Counted from the first letter of the stretch, positions 52,282 to 61,787 are shown. The stretch is 64,000 nt of DNA from JAALKW01 sp963974485 (GCA_963974485.1 CAXBBS010000011.1:8450-72449), one strand, 5' to 3'. Numbers and translations: made by a program. The notes: generated by a model from the sequence alone, not told the origin.

Positions 52282-54135
52282 TTAGTTATGAAAGTGGCCA
52301 TGTATGCGCATAGCAAGCTCATCACTAATGCCGGCCACTTTAGCAATTTCTTCGCGTGAGGCTTTAGCAAGGTCGCGTAGGCCACCAAAACGATGAAGCA
52401 AGGCATGACGGCGCTTTTCTCCCACGCCTGGTATATTATTTAACGTGGAGCTTAACGTGGTTTTTTCGCGTTTTTTTCGATGTGCTGTGATAGCAAAACG
52501 GTGTGATTCATCTCGAATATGTTGCAGCAAATGTAATGCAGGAGACTCAGGCGCCCAACTCATCTCGTAAAAATCGTCAGCGAGAACCAAGCGCTCCAAA
52601 CCGGCTTTACGAGCAGGACCTTTGGCAACACCGAGTATTTTTACATGATTTATCTCTAAAGCATCGAGCGCCTGCTTCGCCATCGACACCTGACCCTTGC
52701 CGCCATCGATCACCGCAAGCTCAGGCAAAGGTTTATCGTCACGTAATAAACGCTTAAAATAACGTGTTACGGCTTGCTCCATCGCCGCATAATCATCTCC
52801 AGGCGTAATATCTTTGATATTTAAACGTCGATACGCTGATTTGCATGGCCCCTGTTTATCAAACACCACACACGATGCAACCGTGTCTTGCCCTTGTGTA
52901 TGGCTGATATCAAAGCACACCATACGTGAGATTGATTTTAAGCTTAGCGCTTGTTGCAACGCCTCATAGCGCTGTTCAATTAATAACTTAGAGGCACGCC
53001 GTTCTGAAACGGCACGCTCCAAATTATCAGTTGCAAAATCAACCCAACGCGCTTTGGCACCACGTGGATTAATTTGAATCTTGCAAGCTTTCTCACGCCG
53101 CACACGTAATGCAGCCTCCCAAGCGGCTTGTTCTTGCACCGGATGATTTGTTAAAATTAGCGCAGGTATGCGCGCGGGTGTATCAAAATAATAATGTGAT
53201 ATAAACGCTTCAAACACCGCTTGCTCTAAATCCTCTTGTTCCAGGCCTGCTTTAGGAAGTCTAGGAAAAAACACCTGGCTATCCAGCACTTGTCCACCTC
53301 GTATACCTACCCATTGAACACAAGCAAAACCAGGACGAACATAACTCACCATGACATCGGCATCCCCCTCACGCAACGTCATGCCCTGCTGTTCTTGAAT
53401 AAGGCGTATATGCTTCATTTGATCACGCAGTGCTGCCGCTTCTTCGAACGCCATTTGTTCAACAGCCTCACCCATACGCAGCTCCAGTTCGGTGAGAAGC
53501 TGCTGAGATTTTCCACGTAAAAATTGCGTCGTGTCTTGCACGGCTTGCCCGTATTCTTGCTTGGAGATTAAATCAACACAGGGCGCCCTACAACGCCCAA
53601 TCTGATATTGTAAACACGGCCTTGATCGCGCGGCAAAGTCACCGTCACTGCAGTTACGAAGCTTAAATACTTTTTGAATCAAATTCAGCGTTTCCCGAAC
53701 CGCACTTACCCCCGGGTAAGGCCCAAAATAGCCTTTTTCCTGAGGATTTTTTTTTGTTCGAACCATGCTAAGACTGGGATAATTATGTTTTAAACTCACG
53801 TATAAATACGGGTAAGATTTATCATCTCGCATGAGTACATTGTATTTGGGACGTAAGCTTTTAATCAGTTGGCTTTCAAGCAGCAAGGCTTCTGTCTCGC
53901 TCCGAGTTACACTTACATCAATACTCACAATTTGACGTACTAAAGCACGTGTTTTACTGCCTTGATCGGATTGGCTAAAATAGCTTTGCACACGTTTTTT
54001 TAAACACGAGGCTTTACCGACATAAATAACCTTGTCATCCGTATCGCGCATGCGATACACACCCGGTTCTAAAGGTAGGTTAGTTAAGGTTAATTGTAAT
54101 TCAGGTGAGATGGTCATGTTGTTCAAACGCACCAT
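52282..54135 (-). CDS. uvrC: Excinuclease ABC subunit C
   Basis: UvrC makes both incisions in nucleotide excision repair. The 617-residue product has an N-terminal GIY-YIG nuclease (PGVYRMRDTDDKVIYVGKAS), a Cys cluster (CLQYQIGRCRAPC), a UvrB-binding UVR motif (FEEAAALRDQMKHIRLIQEQ), the RNase H-like nuclease (VCFDISHTQGQDTVASCVVF and VIDGGKGQV) and C-terminal HhH motifs (NNIPGVGEKRRHALLHRFGG). Length is normal. The start is taken at 54,135; the Met six codons later is possible. It overlaps the end of letA by 35 bases, the widespread response regulator-uvrC operon. Confidence 0.97.
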   Translation of the reverse strand: MVRLNNMTISPELQLTLTNLPLEPGVYRMRDTDDKVIYVGKASCLKKRVQSYFSQSDQGSKTRALVRQIVSIDVSVTRSETEALLLESQLIKSLRPKYNVLMRDDKSYPYLYVSLKHNYPSLSMVRTKKNPQEKGYFGPYPGVSAVRETLNLIQKVFKLRNCSDGDFAARSRPCLQYQIGRCRAPCVDLISKQEYGQAVQDTTQFLRGKSQQLLTELELRMGEAVEQMAFEEAAALRDQMKHIRLIQEQQGMTLREGDADVMVSYVRPGFACVQWVGIRGGQVLDSQVFFPRLPKAGLEQEDLEQAVFEAFISHYYFDTPARIPALILTNHPVQEQAAWEAALRVRREKACKIQINPRGAKARWVDFATDNLERAVSERRASKLLIEQRYEALQQALSLKSISRMVCFDISHTQGQDTVASCVVFDKQGPCKSAYRRLNIKDITPGDDYAAMEQAVTRYFKRLLRDDKPLPELAVIDGGKGQVSMAKQALDALEINHVKILGVAKGPARKAGLERLVLADDFYEMSWAPESPALHLLQHIRDESHRFAITAHRKKREKTTLSSTLNNIPGVGEKRRHALLHRFGGLRDLAKASREEIAKVAGISDELAMRIHGHFHN

Positions 54136-54751
54136 GTTTCATCGCCAAATGTGTAAGCTCCACATTGTTTTTGATGCCCAGTTTCTCGAACATACGGTAA
54201 CGATACGTACCTACGGTTTTAGGGCTCAAAAACAAGCGTTCGGCAATTTTATTCACCGTTAAGCCTTCCGTAATCATAAACATCACTTGCATTTCACGTT
54301 CAGATAAATCATCCAGCGGAGATATATCGGTTGGATTTAAACTTTCGAGGGCGATTTTTTGAGCAATTTCAGCACTCAAATAACGTTCACCTCGAAATAC
54401 TTTGCGAATCGCGGTGACCATTTCTTCAGCGGCTGAATCTTTGGTGAGGTAACCCATGGCGCCTAATTGTATAATACGCGTGGGCAGTGGATCGGTGGTT
54501 GCTGCAGTTAATACAATAATTTTGATGTCTGATTGGCATTTTTTTAAACGCCGGGTGACTTCCCAGCCGTCCATGCCGGGCATTTTCATATCTAAGAGCA
54601 CCACATCAGGCGCATACGTTTTTACTTGTTTAAGTGCTGCTTCACCGTTTTCAGCTTCAGCAATCACATGGATATCAGGTAAATTATCCAGCAAACGCCG
54701 AATACCCATACGAACCAATTCATGGTCATCAACAATGAGTACTTTGATCAA
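54101..54751 (-). CDS. letA: LetA/GacA/UvrY response regulator
   Basis: A 216-residue NarL-type response regulator. The receiver has the acidic pair VDDHE, phospho-acceptor Asp54 (VVLLDMKMPGM), Thr in VLTAATTD and Lys in GYLTKDSA. The C-terminal LuxR-type helix-turn-helix is LSEREMQVMFMITEGLTVNK, then IAERLFLSPKTVGTYRYRMF. With its sensor kinase (LetS/GacS/BarA, not in this window) this regulator drives small RNAs that sequester CsrA and so switches Legionella to its transmissive phase. Being followed by uvrC is diagnostic. It is probably a master regulator of some of the effector genes here, but no binding site was identified. Confidence 0.94.
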   Translation of the reverse strand: MIKVLIVDDHELVRMGIRRLLDNLPDIHVIAEAENGEAALKQVKTYAPDVVLLDMKMPGMDGWEVTRRLKKCQSDIKIIVLTAATTDPLPTRIIQLGAMGYLTKDSAAEEMVTAIRKVFRGERYLSAEIAQKIALESLNPTDISPLDDLSEREMQVMFMITEGLTVNKIAERLFLSPKTVGTYRYRMFEKLGIKNNVELTHLAMKHGAFEQHDHLT

Positions 54752-54871
54752 GCTACACTCCTCAGGACGATCTTAGAGCTGTACATGAAAGATGCAGCGA
54801 TACTAACAAGTCTCTCGCCTTATTACAATGCTAAGTTTCAATAGCTATTCACTGCAATTCTATACGTCGTT

Positions 54872-57800
54872 TTATTTTTTAAAGACACACGGTTCCTGAA
54901 GGGTAGGTTCTTCATCCCCCTCCTCCTTCAAAGCAAGCTCCTTATACTTATCTTTAAAATCAGTAAATTTTCTTGGTTCAATCTTAATGATCGGGCTAAA
55001 AAAGCCGTCCAATCTTGGATGATTTCGATGTTGGAGTGCACGACCTATTTCAGAGTTTTTATCCTCAGAAAGCGTTTTAAAATAATTCAGGATCTCCATG
55101 CGAATCTGAAGTTCATCATCTAAAGGTATCTGCTTGGTATGTATGTTGTTTATTACCTCGTTAATCGAATGTACAAGTGTATTTTTATAGGAGAAAACTC
55201 GTTTTAATAACAACTTATTCAATTTCATTTCCATGAATATATCCATAAAAAAACGGACGAGATTAGAATTAGCCTGTCCCTGCTCCGTAGTTAAGAGGCC
55301 AGCTTGACTCATAATGCTAAGGACGGAAGCAGCCCCATCGGGGTCGTAATGCTTGAGCACGGCTTGACAATTCGCCTGCCCCTGCTGCTCCCCGATTAAA
55401 AGACCAGCGTAGCTGAGCGTGCTAAGGGCGGAGGCGGCCCTCTCTGGGTCGTGATGCTTGAGCACGGCCTGAGAGTTAACCCGCCCCTGCTCCCCGATTA
55501 AAAGGCCAGCGTGGCTCAGCGTGCTAAGGGCTGAAGCAACACCCGATGGGTGGTTGTGCTTGAGCACGGCCTGACGATTAGCCCGGCCCTGCTCCCCGAT
55601 TAAAAGGCCAGCGTGGCTCAGCGTGCTAAGGGCTGAAGCAACACCCGATGGGTGGTTGTGCTTGAGCACAGCTTGACGATTCGCCGGCCCCTGAACCCCA
55701 GATAAAAGCCCAGCTTGGCTCAGGGTACTAAGGGCAGAGGCAGCTCCATCTGGGTCGTGATGCTTGAGCACGGCCTGACGATTCACCTGCCCTTGCTCCC
55801 CGGATAAAAGGCCAGCCTGGCTCAGGGTGCTAAGGGCGGAGGCAGCCCTATCTGAGTTGTGATGCTCGAGTACAGCCTGACAATTCGCCTGCCCTTGCTC
55901 TCCAGATAAAAGGTTAGCTTGGTTCAGGGTGCTAAGGGCTAAGGCAACACTCCCTAAGTAGAGATGCTTCAGCACAGCTTGACAATTCACCTGCCCCTGC
56001 TCCCCAGATAAAAGGCCGGCTTGACTTAGGATGTTAAGGGCTGAGACAAGATATTCTGGCTTTTGATGCTTTAACACAGCGCGGTAATGACCCAGTGCAC
56101 CAGCTCCACTTAATAATCCAGCCTGGTGCATAATAAGCAAAGCAATGAGTAGCCCCTCTGGCTTTTTGTGGGCAGTTACCCATGTTTGGCTAACCAAGCG
56201 TCTTAGACCTGAATAAAACAGGGTGTGTAATGTATCCACCAGACGATCTGAGTCATCTTGTTTAACATACATTTTTAAGTAATCAATCACATCGGTTGGG
56301 TAGCCTTTAAAAATTTTATTGACGATTTTATCGTGCTCTTCGGATAGATGGCGAGGCGTTTCTGCAATGCGGTATTGACTAAAAGAATCACCGTACTGGA
56401 TGCCTTGACGCATGAGTTCTGGTATTGGAGTCACTTTAAATAAATTTTCAGGTGTTTTACCACCACAGCCCAGGGTCACACAGTTAGCATCGGGGTGTTG
56501 CTTTAGCGCTGCCTCACCAAATTGAGCCATAATCACATGCAACGCCCCGTTGCTTACCTCGCCGCTCAAGCACTCTAACGAATCTAAACACACATTTCCA
56601 AGCATGCTTATCCAGACATAAGACTGACCGATAATTTTAAAATCTTGTTCATTGATTTGGCCTGATTCAATCAGTGCAGGATTTCCTTTTTTCTTTTGTT
56701 TAACCAAAACATAAAGACCATTGTCGTGTAAACTCACCGCATCTTTGACACATTGCTCCGAGTGCCCTGCAATGGACTGACAACAATCGGTGATTTGCCC
56801 CAAAATTAAGGCGCGTTTATCCGTGAACGGTAGCTTAACCCAATACAAACCTTCAGCTTCACCCTCACCTTGAATGGTTAAATCAGGCAAGTTATCTTTT
56901 ATTTTTTTAGGCCAGCCGGGTGGTTCAGCAAGATAATCCAGGCCAGCATCAAACATCGCTTCCGATGCTTTGTGGTGTTTACATAATTGAGCAAACTCAG
57001 GGTCTTCTGCTGCGCGTTTGTAGCTGCACAATGCAAACATGCGCTTCGCTTCTGCTAAATTATCATCATGTTTAGGTGCTCTTCTTCGCTCACCTGGTTG
57101 CGTAGCAATTTTTTCCTCGATTTGCTCGGCCATTAAAAAAAAGGGTAAGGCTTTAACCCCATGTGTTTGAATGAGCGCTCTCCATCCTTCGCGGTCTTTT
57201 ACTGTTTTGGCATGAGGTAAGGGCTCCAGTTGTACGAGTAGCGCTTCATGAAAAGGATGTTGCCTATCATTGTCAATATTATTAGTCAGTTTGTACGTGT
57301 TTTTTGCGAGCGAATCTAAAGTAGATTTTTCTGGATGTGCTGGGTCAATAAAAAGCGCCATGATTTTATAAGCATAATTATAGGCCATGGTATCTTCCGG
57401 GGTATTGTTTTTTTCGAACAACACCGCCATGGTTCGGCAACTGATAGCCATCTCTGAAAATAAGTTGTGCAGGTGTTCTGAGGGAGGATTAAAATACCCA
57501 AATTTTGTGTTTAATTCATCAAATTTAGCGCGAATTCCCTGAGTATCCCAATCCATATGTTCTATATTTTTTAATTGCATGAGGGCTTTCGCTTGATTGC
57601 TTCCATCGTTCAAACTAAAAATAATGCCTAGCACCTCTTTTAATTTGGGATAGCTTAATGCAAAACGTGCATCGATGTTGAGTTCTGCAAGCACATCTTC
57701 GTCGGAGGCTGTTTTATCCATGCCTTCAAAAAAAATACCCCGTAACCTTGTTTTTAATTGACGCAAATTCGATGGCTTACACGCAACTGTCGGGGGCATT

Positions 57801-57880
57801 TCCAAGCGGGTTAAGTTTTCTTCAAACCAGGCAATAATTCGGTCGCTGGTAAAAAGCTCATGGTTTAAACGAAGCATCAA
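54872..57880 (-). CDS. Large LLSG-repeat protein, candidate effector
   Basis: A 1002-residue soluble protein without a named family. The N-terminal 580 residues include a conserved-looking core: LILGQITDCCQSIAGHSEQC, then LYVLVKQKKKGNPALIESG and GQSYVWISMLGNVCLDSLEC. The CCQ...W...D(S)xE pattern looks like an enzyme-type domain (perhaps acyltransferase-like) but I cannot name it. Residues 588-860 are eight tandem 34-residue repeats, such as GLLSGEQGQANCQAVLEHHN followed by SDRAASALSTLSQA, plus a partial ninth. The same repeat occurs in the protein at 5,208. The helical end closes with DEEPTLQEPCVFKK, acidic as in secretion tails. The upstream small membrane-protein gene overlaps by four bases, so the two are coupled. 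Confidence 0.8.
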   Translation of the reverse strand: MMLRLNHELFTSDRIIAWFEENLTRLEMPPTVACKPSNLRQLKTRLRGIFFEGMDKTASDEDVLAELNIDARFALSYPKLKEVLGIIFSLNDGSNQAKALMQLKNIEHMDWDTQGIRAKFDELNTKFGYFNPPSEHLHNLFSEMAISCRTMAVLFEKNNTPEDTMAYNYAYKIMALFIDPAHPEKSTLDSLAKNTYKLTNNIDNDRQHPFHEALLVQLEPLPHAKTVKDREGWRALIQTHGVKALPFFLMAEQIEEKIATQPGERRRAPKHDDNLAEAKRMFALCSYKRAAEDPEFAQLCKHHKASEAMFDAGLDYLAEPPGWPKKIKDNLPDLTIQGEGEAEGLYWVKLPFTDKRALILGQITDCCQSIAGHSEQCVKDAVSLHDNGLYVLVKQKKKGNPALIESGQINEQDFKIIGQSYVWISMLGNVCLDSLECLSGEVSNGALHVIMAQFGEAALKQHPDANCVTLGCGGKTPENLFKVTPIPELMRQGIQYGDSFSQYRIAETPRHLSEEHDKIVNKIFKGYPTDVIDYLKMYVKQDDSDRLVDTLHTLFYSGLRRLVSQTWVTAHKKPEGLLIALLIMHQAGLLSGAGALGHYRAVLKHQKPEYLVSALNILSQAGLLSGEQGQVNCQAVLKHLYLGSVALALSTLNQANLLSGEQGQANCQAVLEHHNSDRAASALSTLSQAGLLSGEQGQVNRQAVLKHHDPDGAASALSTLSQAGLLSGVQGPANRQAVLKHNHPSGVASALSTLSHAGLLIGEQGRANRQAVLKHNHPSGVASALSTLSHAGLLIGEQGRVNSQAVLKHHDPERAASALSTLSYAGLLIGEQQGQANCQAVLKHYDPDGAASVLSIMSQAGLLTTEQGQANSNLVRFFMDIFMEMKLNKLLLKRVFSYKNTLVHSINEVINNIHTKQIPLDDELQIRMEILNYFKTLSEDKNSEIGRALQHRNHPRLDGFFSPIIKIEPRKFTDFKDKYKELALKEEGDEEPTLQEPCVFKK
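55301..56119 (-). repeat. Eight 102-bp LLSG-type coding repeats
   Basis: Tandem in-frame repeats; two adjacent units near 55,500-55,700 are almost identical at DNA level (both reading NHPSGVASALSTLSHAGLLI), which signals recent duplication. One unit is 35 residues because of an extra Gln. Confidence 0.88.
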
Positions 57881-58326
57881 TATCCAAAAGACAATTCATT
57901 GATATCGGCACATGACTCAACTAATGCGGCTATACCAACAACACAAGCGCACACGAGGAGTGGTACAATAAATGGCGCAAATCCTAGAAGAACACAAACA
58001 AAAACAGGATGCGTTGCAACACCCAGTACCGCAGCCCCAACAACCGCTTCCGCCAGTCCAATAGCAAATAACTCTGCTGCTGCCAAAGTAAAAAGGCCCA
58101 TGCTTGCGCCGTAATCATCTTCATACCAAGCCGCTTTAGCGGTCTCCGTCACGAGAGCACCCGCGCCAAAAAGACCTACCGCAGCCCCACCCACAACACA
58201 AGCGCCCACAACACTCAAGGCTCCACCCGCAGCAACCGCGCTCGTTGGGGCAAAAAATGAGCCAATACCGCCAACAGCAAGACCACCTACGGCGCCACTG
58301 ATTGATTCACCTATTTTATAAAACAT
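57877..58326 (-). CDS. Gly/Ala-rich small membrane protein
   Basis: A 149-residue protein made almost entirely of hydrophobic Gly/Ala/Val-rich helices: ISGAVGGLAVGGIGSFFAPT, ALSVVGACVVGGAAVGLFGA, LAEAVVGAAVLGVATHPVFV and VPLLVCACVVGIAALVESC. Four membrane helices with glycine-zipper character are likely. I prefer the start MFYKIGES at 58,326 because GGTGGGTG lies upstream; another ATG nine codons earlier is in frame. It overlaps the next gene by four bases and probably works with it, perhaps as a membrane-inserting partner or chaperone; this is inference from coupling. Its upstream flank was hit by the ISNCY element. Confidence 0.65.
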   Translation of the reverse strand: MFYKIGESISGAVGGLAVGGIGSFFAPTSAVAAGGALSVVGACVVGGAAVGLFGAGALVTETAKAAWYEDDYGASMGLFTLAAAELFAIGLAEAVVGAAVLGVATHPVFVCVLLGFAPFIVPLLVCACVVGIAALVESCADINELSFGY

Positions 58327-58380
58327 GCAGACACCCACCAATAAAAACAACATAATACAACAAATAGACTTGTTTGTGAA

Positions 58381-58395
58381 CTGTTTGTTTTCAAC
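58381..58395. repeat. Target-site duplication, left copy
   Basis: CTGTTTGTTTTCAAC directly before the left end of the ISNCY element; identical to 60,020-60,034. Confidence 0.85.
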
Positions 58396-58527
58396 TGTAG
58401 CGGCAATTTAGAAATGTCCCCATCGGGCAAAATAGAAATGTCCCCTTTTGGATCCTGGTGAGTCTAGTCTTAACAAAGGCTCAACTCATTAGGATGAAGA
58501 ACAATGAACCAAAAGGAACTGTTGATC

Positions 58528-59814
58528 ATGAGCATAAAAGAAGTAGAGCGTGTCACCACCATTCAAAGAGTTATTGATAAAAAAATAACGCAAACCGTTG
58601 CATCACAGCATCTTGGCTTAACCGTGAGACAGATCAAGCGATTAGTAAAGAAATATAAGCAACTGGGTCCACCAGGATTAATCTCTAAACAACGAGGCCA
58701 AGTAAGTAATCGAAAGTTTACAGAGCAGAAAATCAAGCTCATCAAAGAGCTGATAGAAACGCATTATTATGATTTTGGCCCGAAATTTGCTTCGGAAAAG
58801 CTTTACGAATTACATAAAATCAATGTAAGCAAAGAAACACTGCGTCAATGGATGATTGAATGGGGCTTATGGCAATCAAAGAGCAAGAAAACAGTTCAGT
58901 TACACCCCTTGCGTGATCGTCGACCTTGCTTTGGTGAGCTCGTTCAAATTGATGGCTCACCTCACGATTGGTTTGAGGGTAGAGGGCCAGCATGCTGTTT
59001 ATTGGTTGCCATAGATGATGCAACAAGCCGACTGTGTAGCTTGCATTTTGAACCATCAGAAACGACGGCTGGTTATTTTAAATTAATGCGCAAATACATT
59101 GATACTTACGGGTTACCTCTAGCCACATACAACGATAAGCATGGAATATTTCGTATTAATTTACCCAATGCACCAGAAGAGTCAGAAACGCAATTTGGCC
59201 GCGCCATGGGGCAATTAAATGTAGAAATCATTTGTGCAAACACACCCGAAGCAAAAGGACGCGTTGAACGTGCCAATCAGACACTCCAGGATCGTTTAAT
59301 CAAAGAGATGCGATTGCTTGGGATCTGCGACATTGAATCAGCCAACGCTTATTTACCAACCTACATAGCAAAGCATAATTCACTTTTTGCGGTTGATCCA
59401 CTTAACGAAGAGGATGTACATCGCAAGGAGTTACCAACACCGGATGTACTCGATTTTATTTTTAGTTTTCATGAGGAACGTAAACTTACAAAGAATCTAG
59501 AACTGAGCTATCACAACATGATTTACCAAATCAAAACAAAGACCAAAGGTTATCGATTACGTCATGCCACCATCACTGTGTGCGAAGACTTAAAGGGAGT
59601 CGTTACCCTTGTTCACCGTGGAAAAATACTTGATTATAGCTGCCACATTAGAGCAAAACACAATCCTGAGATTGTTGATGCTAAGCAATTAGCCTTAAAA
59701 ATGGAGTCTATAAAATCTTCGCGTAAGCCTTTTAAGCCGGCACCTGACCATCCCTGGAGGCATTTTGTACTTAACCCAGCTAAGGCAGCAATACGTGCTC
59801 TAAATTCGAGATAA
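58528..59814 (+). CDS. ISNCY family transposase
   Basis: A 428-residue DDE transposase. The N-terminal helix-turn-helix reads TQTVASQHLGLTVRQIKRLV; the core has D in LVQIDGSPHDWF, D in YNDKHGIF and E in PEAKGRVERANQTLQDRL. I choose the ATG at 58,528 (MSIKEVERV) since the remnant copy at 32,089 has its purine-rich ribosome site right before the matching Met; the ATG at 58,504 would add eight residues. No frameshift or stop is seen, so it should be functional. It lies within complete element ends. Confidence 0.92.
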   Translation: MSIKEVERVTTIQRVIDKKITQTVASQHLGLTVRQIKRLVKKYKQLGPPGLISKQRGQVSNRKFTEQKIKLIKELIETHYYDFGPKFASEKLYELHKINVSKETLRQWMIEWGLWQSKSKKTVQLHPLRDRRPCFGELVQIDGSPHDWFEGRGPACCLLVAIDDATSRLCSLHFEPSETTAGYFKLMRKYIDTYGLPLATYNDKHGIFRINLPNAPEESETQFGRAMGQLNVEIICANTPEAKGRVERANQTLQDRLIKEMRLLGICDIESANAYLPTYIAKHNSLFAVDPLNEEDVHRKELPTPDVLDFIFSFHEERKLTKNLELSYHNMIYQIKTKTKGYRLRHATITVCEDLKGVVTLVHRGKILDYSCHIRAKHNPEIVDAKQLALKMESIKSSRKPFKPAPDHPWRHFVLNPAKAAIRALNSR

Positions 59815-59911
59815 AAAAACTTTATGATTAAATGATGTATACTTTAAGTACAGTACAGCCGGGGACGGCAATGACTGTGAATGGATTGTCTAAGGTTAAA
59901 GACTCTCTGAC

Positions 59912-59930
59912 TTGGGGACTCTGTCCCCAA
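59912..59930 (+). terminator. GC-rich hairpin after the transposase gene
   Basis: TTGGGGAC-TCT-GTCCCCAA, a perfect eight-pair stem about 100 bases past the transposase stop, inside the element. No U-run. It could end the transcript or act as a subterminal transposase site. Confidence 0.5.
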
Positions 59931-60019
59931 ACCCCTGGGATATTTCAGAATGGATTATCACTGCACAGGGGGACATTTCTAAATTGCCCAAAAGGGGACA
60001 TTTCTATTTTGCCCTAACA

Positions 60020-60034
60020 CTGTTTGTTTTCAAC
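60020..60034. repeat. Target-site duplication, right copy
   Basis: CTGTTTGTTTTCAAC directly after the right end of the ISNCY element, overlapping the last codon and stop of phhA, which stays intact. Confidence 0.85.
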
Positions 60035-60848
60035 AGGCCAATATATGTATATTAGGATTACCTTCATCCACCGCAAAATAAGGCGCGTATTCACCTAATT
60101 CTCGCGTATGCGCAATTAAACCAGCCCAATCATCTTCGACAAAGTTATATAACGTTTTATAATTATCAATCACAAAATAAACGGGTTGAAGCATATCAAT
60201 ACGATACGGCATACGAAAAATGGCAATCGGATCAAACAACACGCGCATCGCGTCATGACTATCTACGCTGTAAGGTGTTTCACTAATTGAAGATAAAATA
60301 CCGCCGCCATACGCTTTCACGCCTTCGGGTGTTTGAATCAAACCAAACTCCACCGTAAACCAAAAAAAACGCTGTAACAGCGGCCAATCGGTTTCTGGAA
60401 ACGTTAAAACCCGTTGGGCATAAGCTTGGATAAAATCAGCATAAACTGGATCCATCAGCATGGGGCAATGCCCAAATAATTCATGAAAAACATCAGGCTC
60501 GGTGACGTAGTCAAGCTCTTCACGTGTGCGAATAAACGTCGCAGCTGGAAATTTTTTATGGGCTAAGAGCTCAAAAAAATCACGTGCCGAGATTAAGGCC
60601 TCAACCGGTGCAACTTCCCACCCCGTCGCGGCGCGAAGATGCGCGCTTACCTCAGGTAATTGAGGAATTTTATCAGCAGATAACGGAAGAGAAGCTAGGC
60701 CTTGAAGAAAGGCATCGGATGCATGGCCTGGCAACAGCGCTTTTTGACGTAAAAATAACGTCTTCCAAACGTCATTTTCTTCAGGTGAGTAGGCAATATA
60801 TCCCTGCTCATCTGGTACGTGTGCAACATAACGACTTACAAATTCCAT
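60030..60848 (-). CDS. phhA: Phenylalanine 4-hydroxylase
   Basis: PhhA converts phenylalanine to tyrosine with tetrahydropterin and non-haem iron. The 272-residue product has the iron ligands H122 and H127 in HELFGHCPML and E167 in WFTVEFGL, and the family phrases REELDYVTEPDVFHE and VKAYGGGILSS. Length fits the bacterial single-domain enzyme. In Legionella this activity supplies tyrosine and feeds homogentisate pigment. The stop overlaps the target duplication of the ISNCY element downstream, but the reading frame is whole. bioC lies 34 bases upstream in the same direction, so they may be co-transcribed. Confidence 0.95.
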   Translation of the reverse strand: MEFVSRYVAHVPDEQGYIAYSPEENDVWKTLFLRQKALLPGHASDAFLQGLASLPLSADKIPQLPEVSAHLRAATGWEVAPVEALISARDFFELLAHKKFPAATFIRTREELDYVTEPDVFHELFGHCPMLMDPVYADFIQAYAQRVLTFPETDWPLLQRFFWFTVEFGLIQTPEGVKAYGGGILSSISETPYSVDSHDAMRVLFDPIAIFRMPYRIDMLQPVYFVIDNYKTLYNFVEDDWAGLIAHTRELGEYAPYFAVDEGNPNIHILAC

Positions 60849-60882
60849 ACATTCTCCCTCCCTAGATGCTCTGGTTTAATAA

Positions 60883-61734
60883 TTAGGGTACACGTGATTT
60901 CTGCAGCATTGAAACAGGAATCGAGGTCTCAATACCTTGTGTGGTTTGACGTGGCTCTCCTTTCCAAGCGTGGCCGTACAGCACTTCGTAGGTCAAGGGA
61001 CACTTGCCTTCCGGTGTACGTGTTGTTTCAGCCATAGCCTCAAACTTAGCCCAATAGTTTCTACCCGTGAGGCCCTGATTACGTTTAGCATTGATATTGC
61101 GTATACCTTGTTTTTTCAACGAGCGTAATAAATCAGGCCACGTCTTATAGCGTAGTACAAGCTGCTCCATATCAACAACAGGATCTAAAAATTGTTCGGC
61201 AAGTAAAATATCACCTACATCATGCATATCTAAAAAATTATTCGCATGCGCATGCTGTTCATCTGCGCTTCGTAGCTCTTTAAACGTATCAGGCCCTACG
61301 GTTGAAAACATCAAACAACCACCAGGATTCATGACACGATTCACTTCACGTATTAATGCCGGATAATCCGATGACCAATGAAACACTTGATTTGAAAACA
61401 CTAAATCAAACAAACCGTTCGCAAACGGCAAGGCATGCATGTCTGCACGAAGCCATTCAGGATGTGTTCGCCACCCCTGATGTGATTGAGCCTCGCATAG
61501 CATCGCATGTGCAAAATCAACACCTACAACAACAGCCTTAGGATATTTTTTTTTGAGTTGCTTGGTCAATAAGCCCGTTCCACATCCTAAATCCAACACA
61601 TAACGTGGTTCGATTTTAAGATACGATAAACGTTCAAACAATTGCGTGCCTATGGCGCGCTGCGCAACCGCCGCAGCTTCGTAATCAGAAGCGCGTTGAT
61701 GAAAAGCATTGCAAATTTCTTTAGAAATACTCAT
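60883..61734 (-). CDS. bioC: Malonyl-[acyl-carrier protein] O-methyltransferase BioC
   Basis: BioC methylates malonyl-ACP to start pimelate synthesis for biotin. The product of 283 residues has SAM motif I VLDLGCGTGLLTKQL, acidic strand VVVGVDFAHAML, LRADMHALPFANGLFDLVFS and VMNPGGCLMFSTVGPDTFKE, all typical of BioC. The start MSISKEICNAFHQRA fits the family; an in-frame ATG eleven codons upstream is less likely. It is divergent from comF by about 50 bases; in some gammaproteobacteria bioC and comF (as gntX) lie near bioH, which is not visible here. Confidence 0.88.
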   Translation of the reverse strand: MSISKEICNAFHQRASDYEAAAVAQRAIGTQLFERLSYLKIEPRYVLDLGCGTGLLTKQLKKKYPKAVVVGVDFAHAMLCEAQSHQGWRTHPEWLRADMHALPFANGLFDLVFSNQVFHWSSDYPALIREVNRVMNPGGCLMFSTVGPDTFKELRSADEQHAHANNFLDMHDVGDILLAEQFLDPVVDMEQLVLRYKTWPDLLRSLKKQGIRNINAKRNQGLTGRNYWAKFEAMAETTRTPEGKCPLTYEVLYGHAWKGEPRQTTQGIETSIPVSMLQKSRVP

Positions 61735-61787
61735 GATACCCGTCAGGAAGCAAAACCCAAGATCCAAAATCCAACATCAAACACATC

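Larger units (their letters stand above)
58396..60019 (+). mobile_element. ISNCY-type (IS1202-like) insertion sequence, apparently intact
   Basis: A 1,624-bp element. The left end reads TGTAGCGGCAATTTAGAAAT and the right end, complemented, TGTTAGGGCAAAATAGAAAT; inside each end the motif GGCAA-TTTAGAAATGTCCCC or its variant occurs twice, so the ends are double repeats. It has one intact transposase gene and is flanked by a perfect 15-bp direct repeat, so the insertion looks recent. An older fragment of a related element is at 32,023-32,217. Confidence 0.9.

Noticed and set aside
59832..60017. Short open frame after the ISNCY transposase
   Set aside because: It lies in the right end of the element, has no ribosome site, and its sequence is explained by the terminal motifs.
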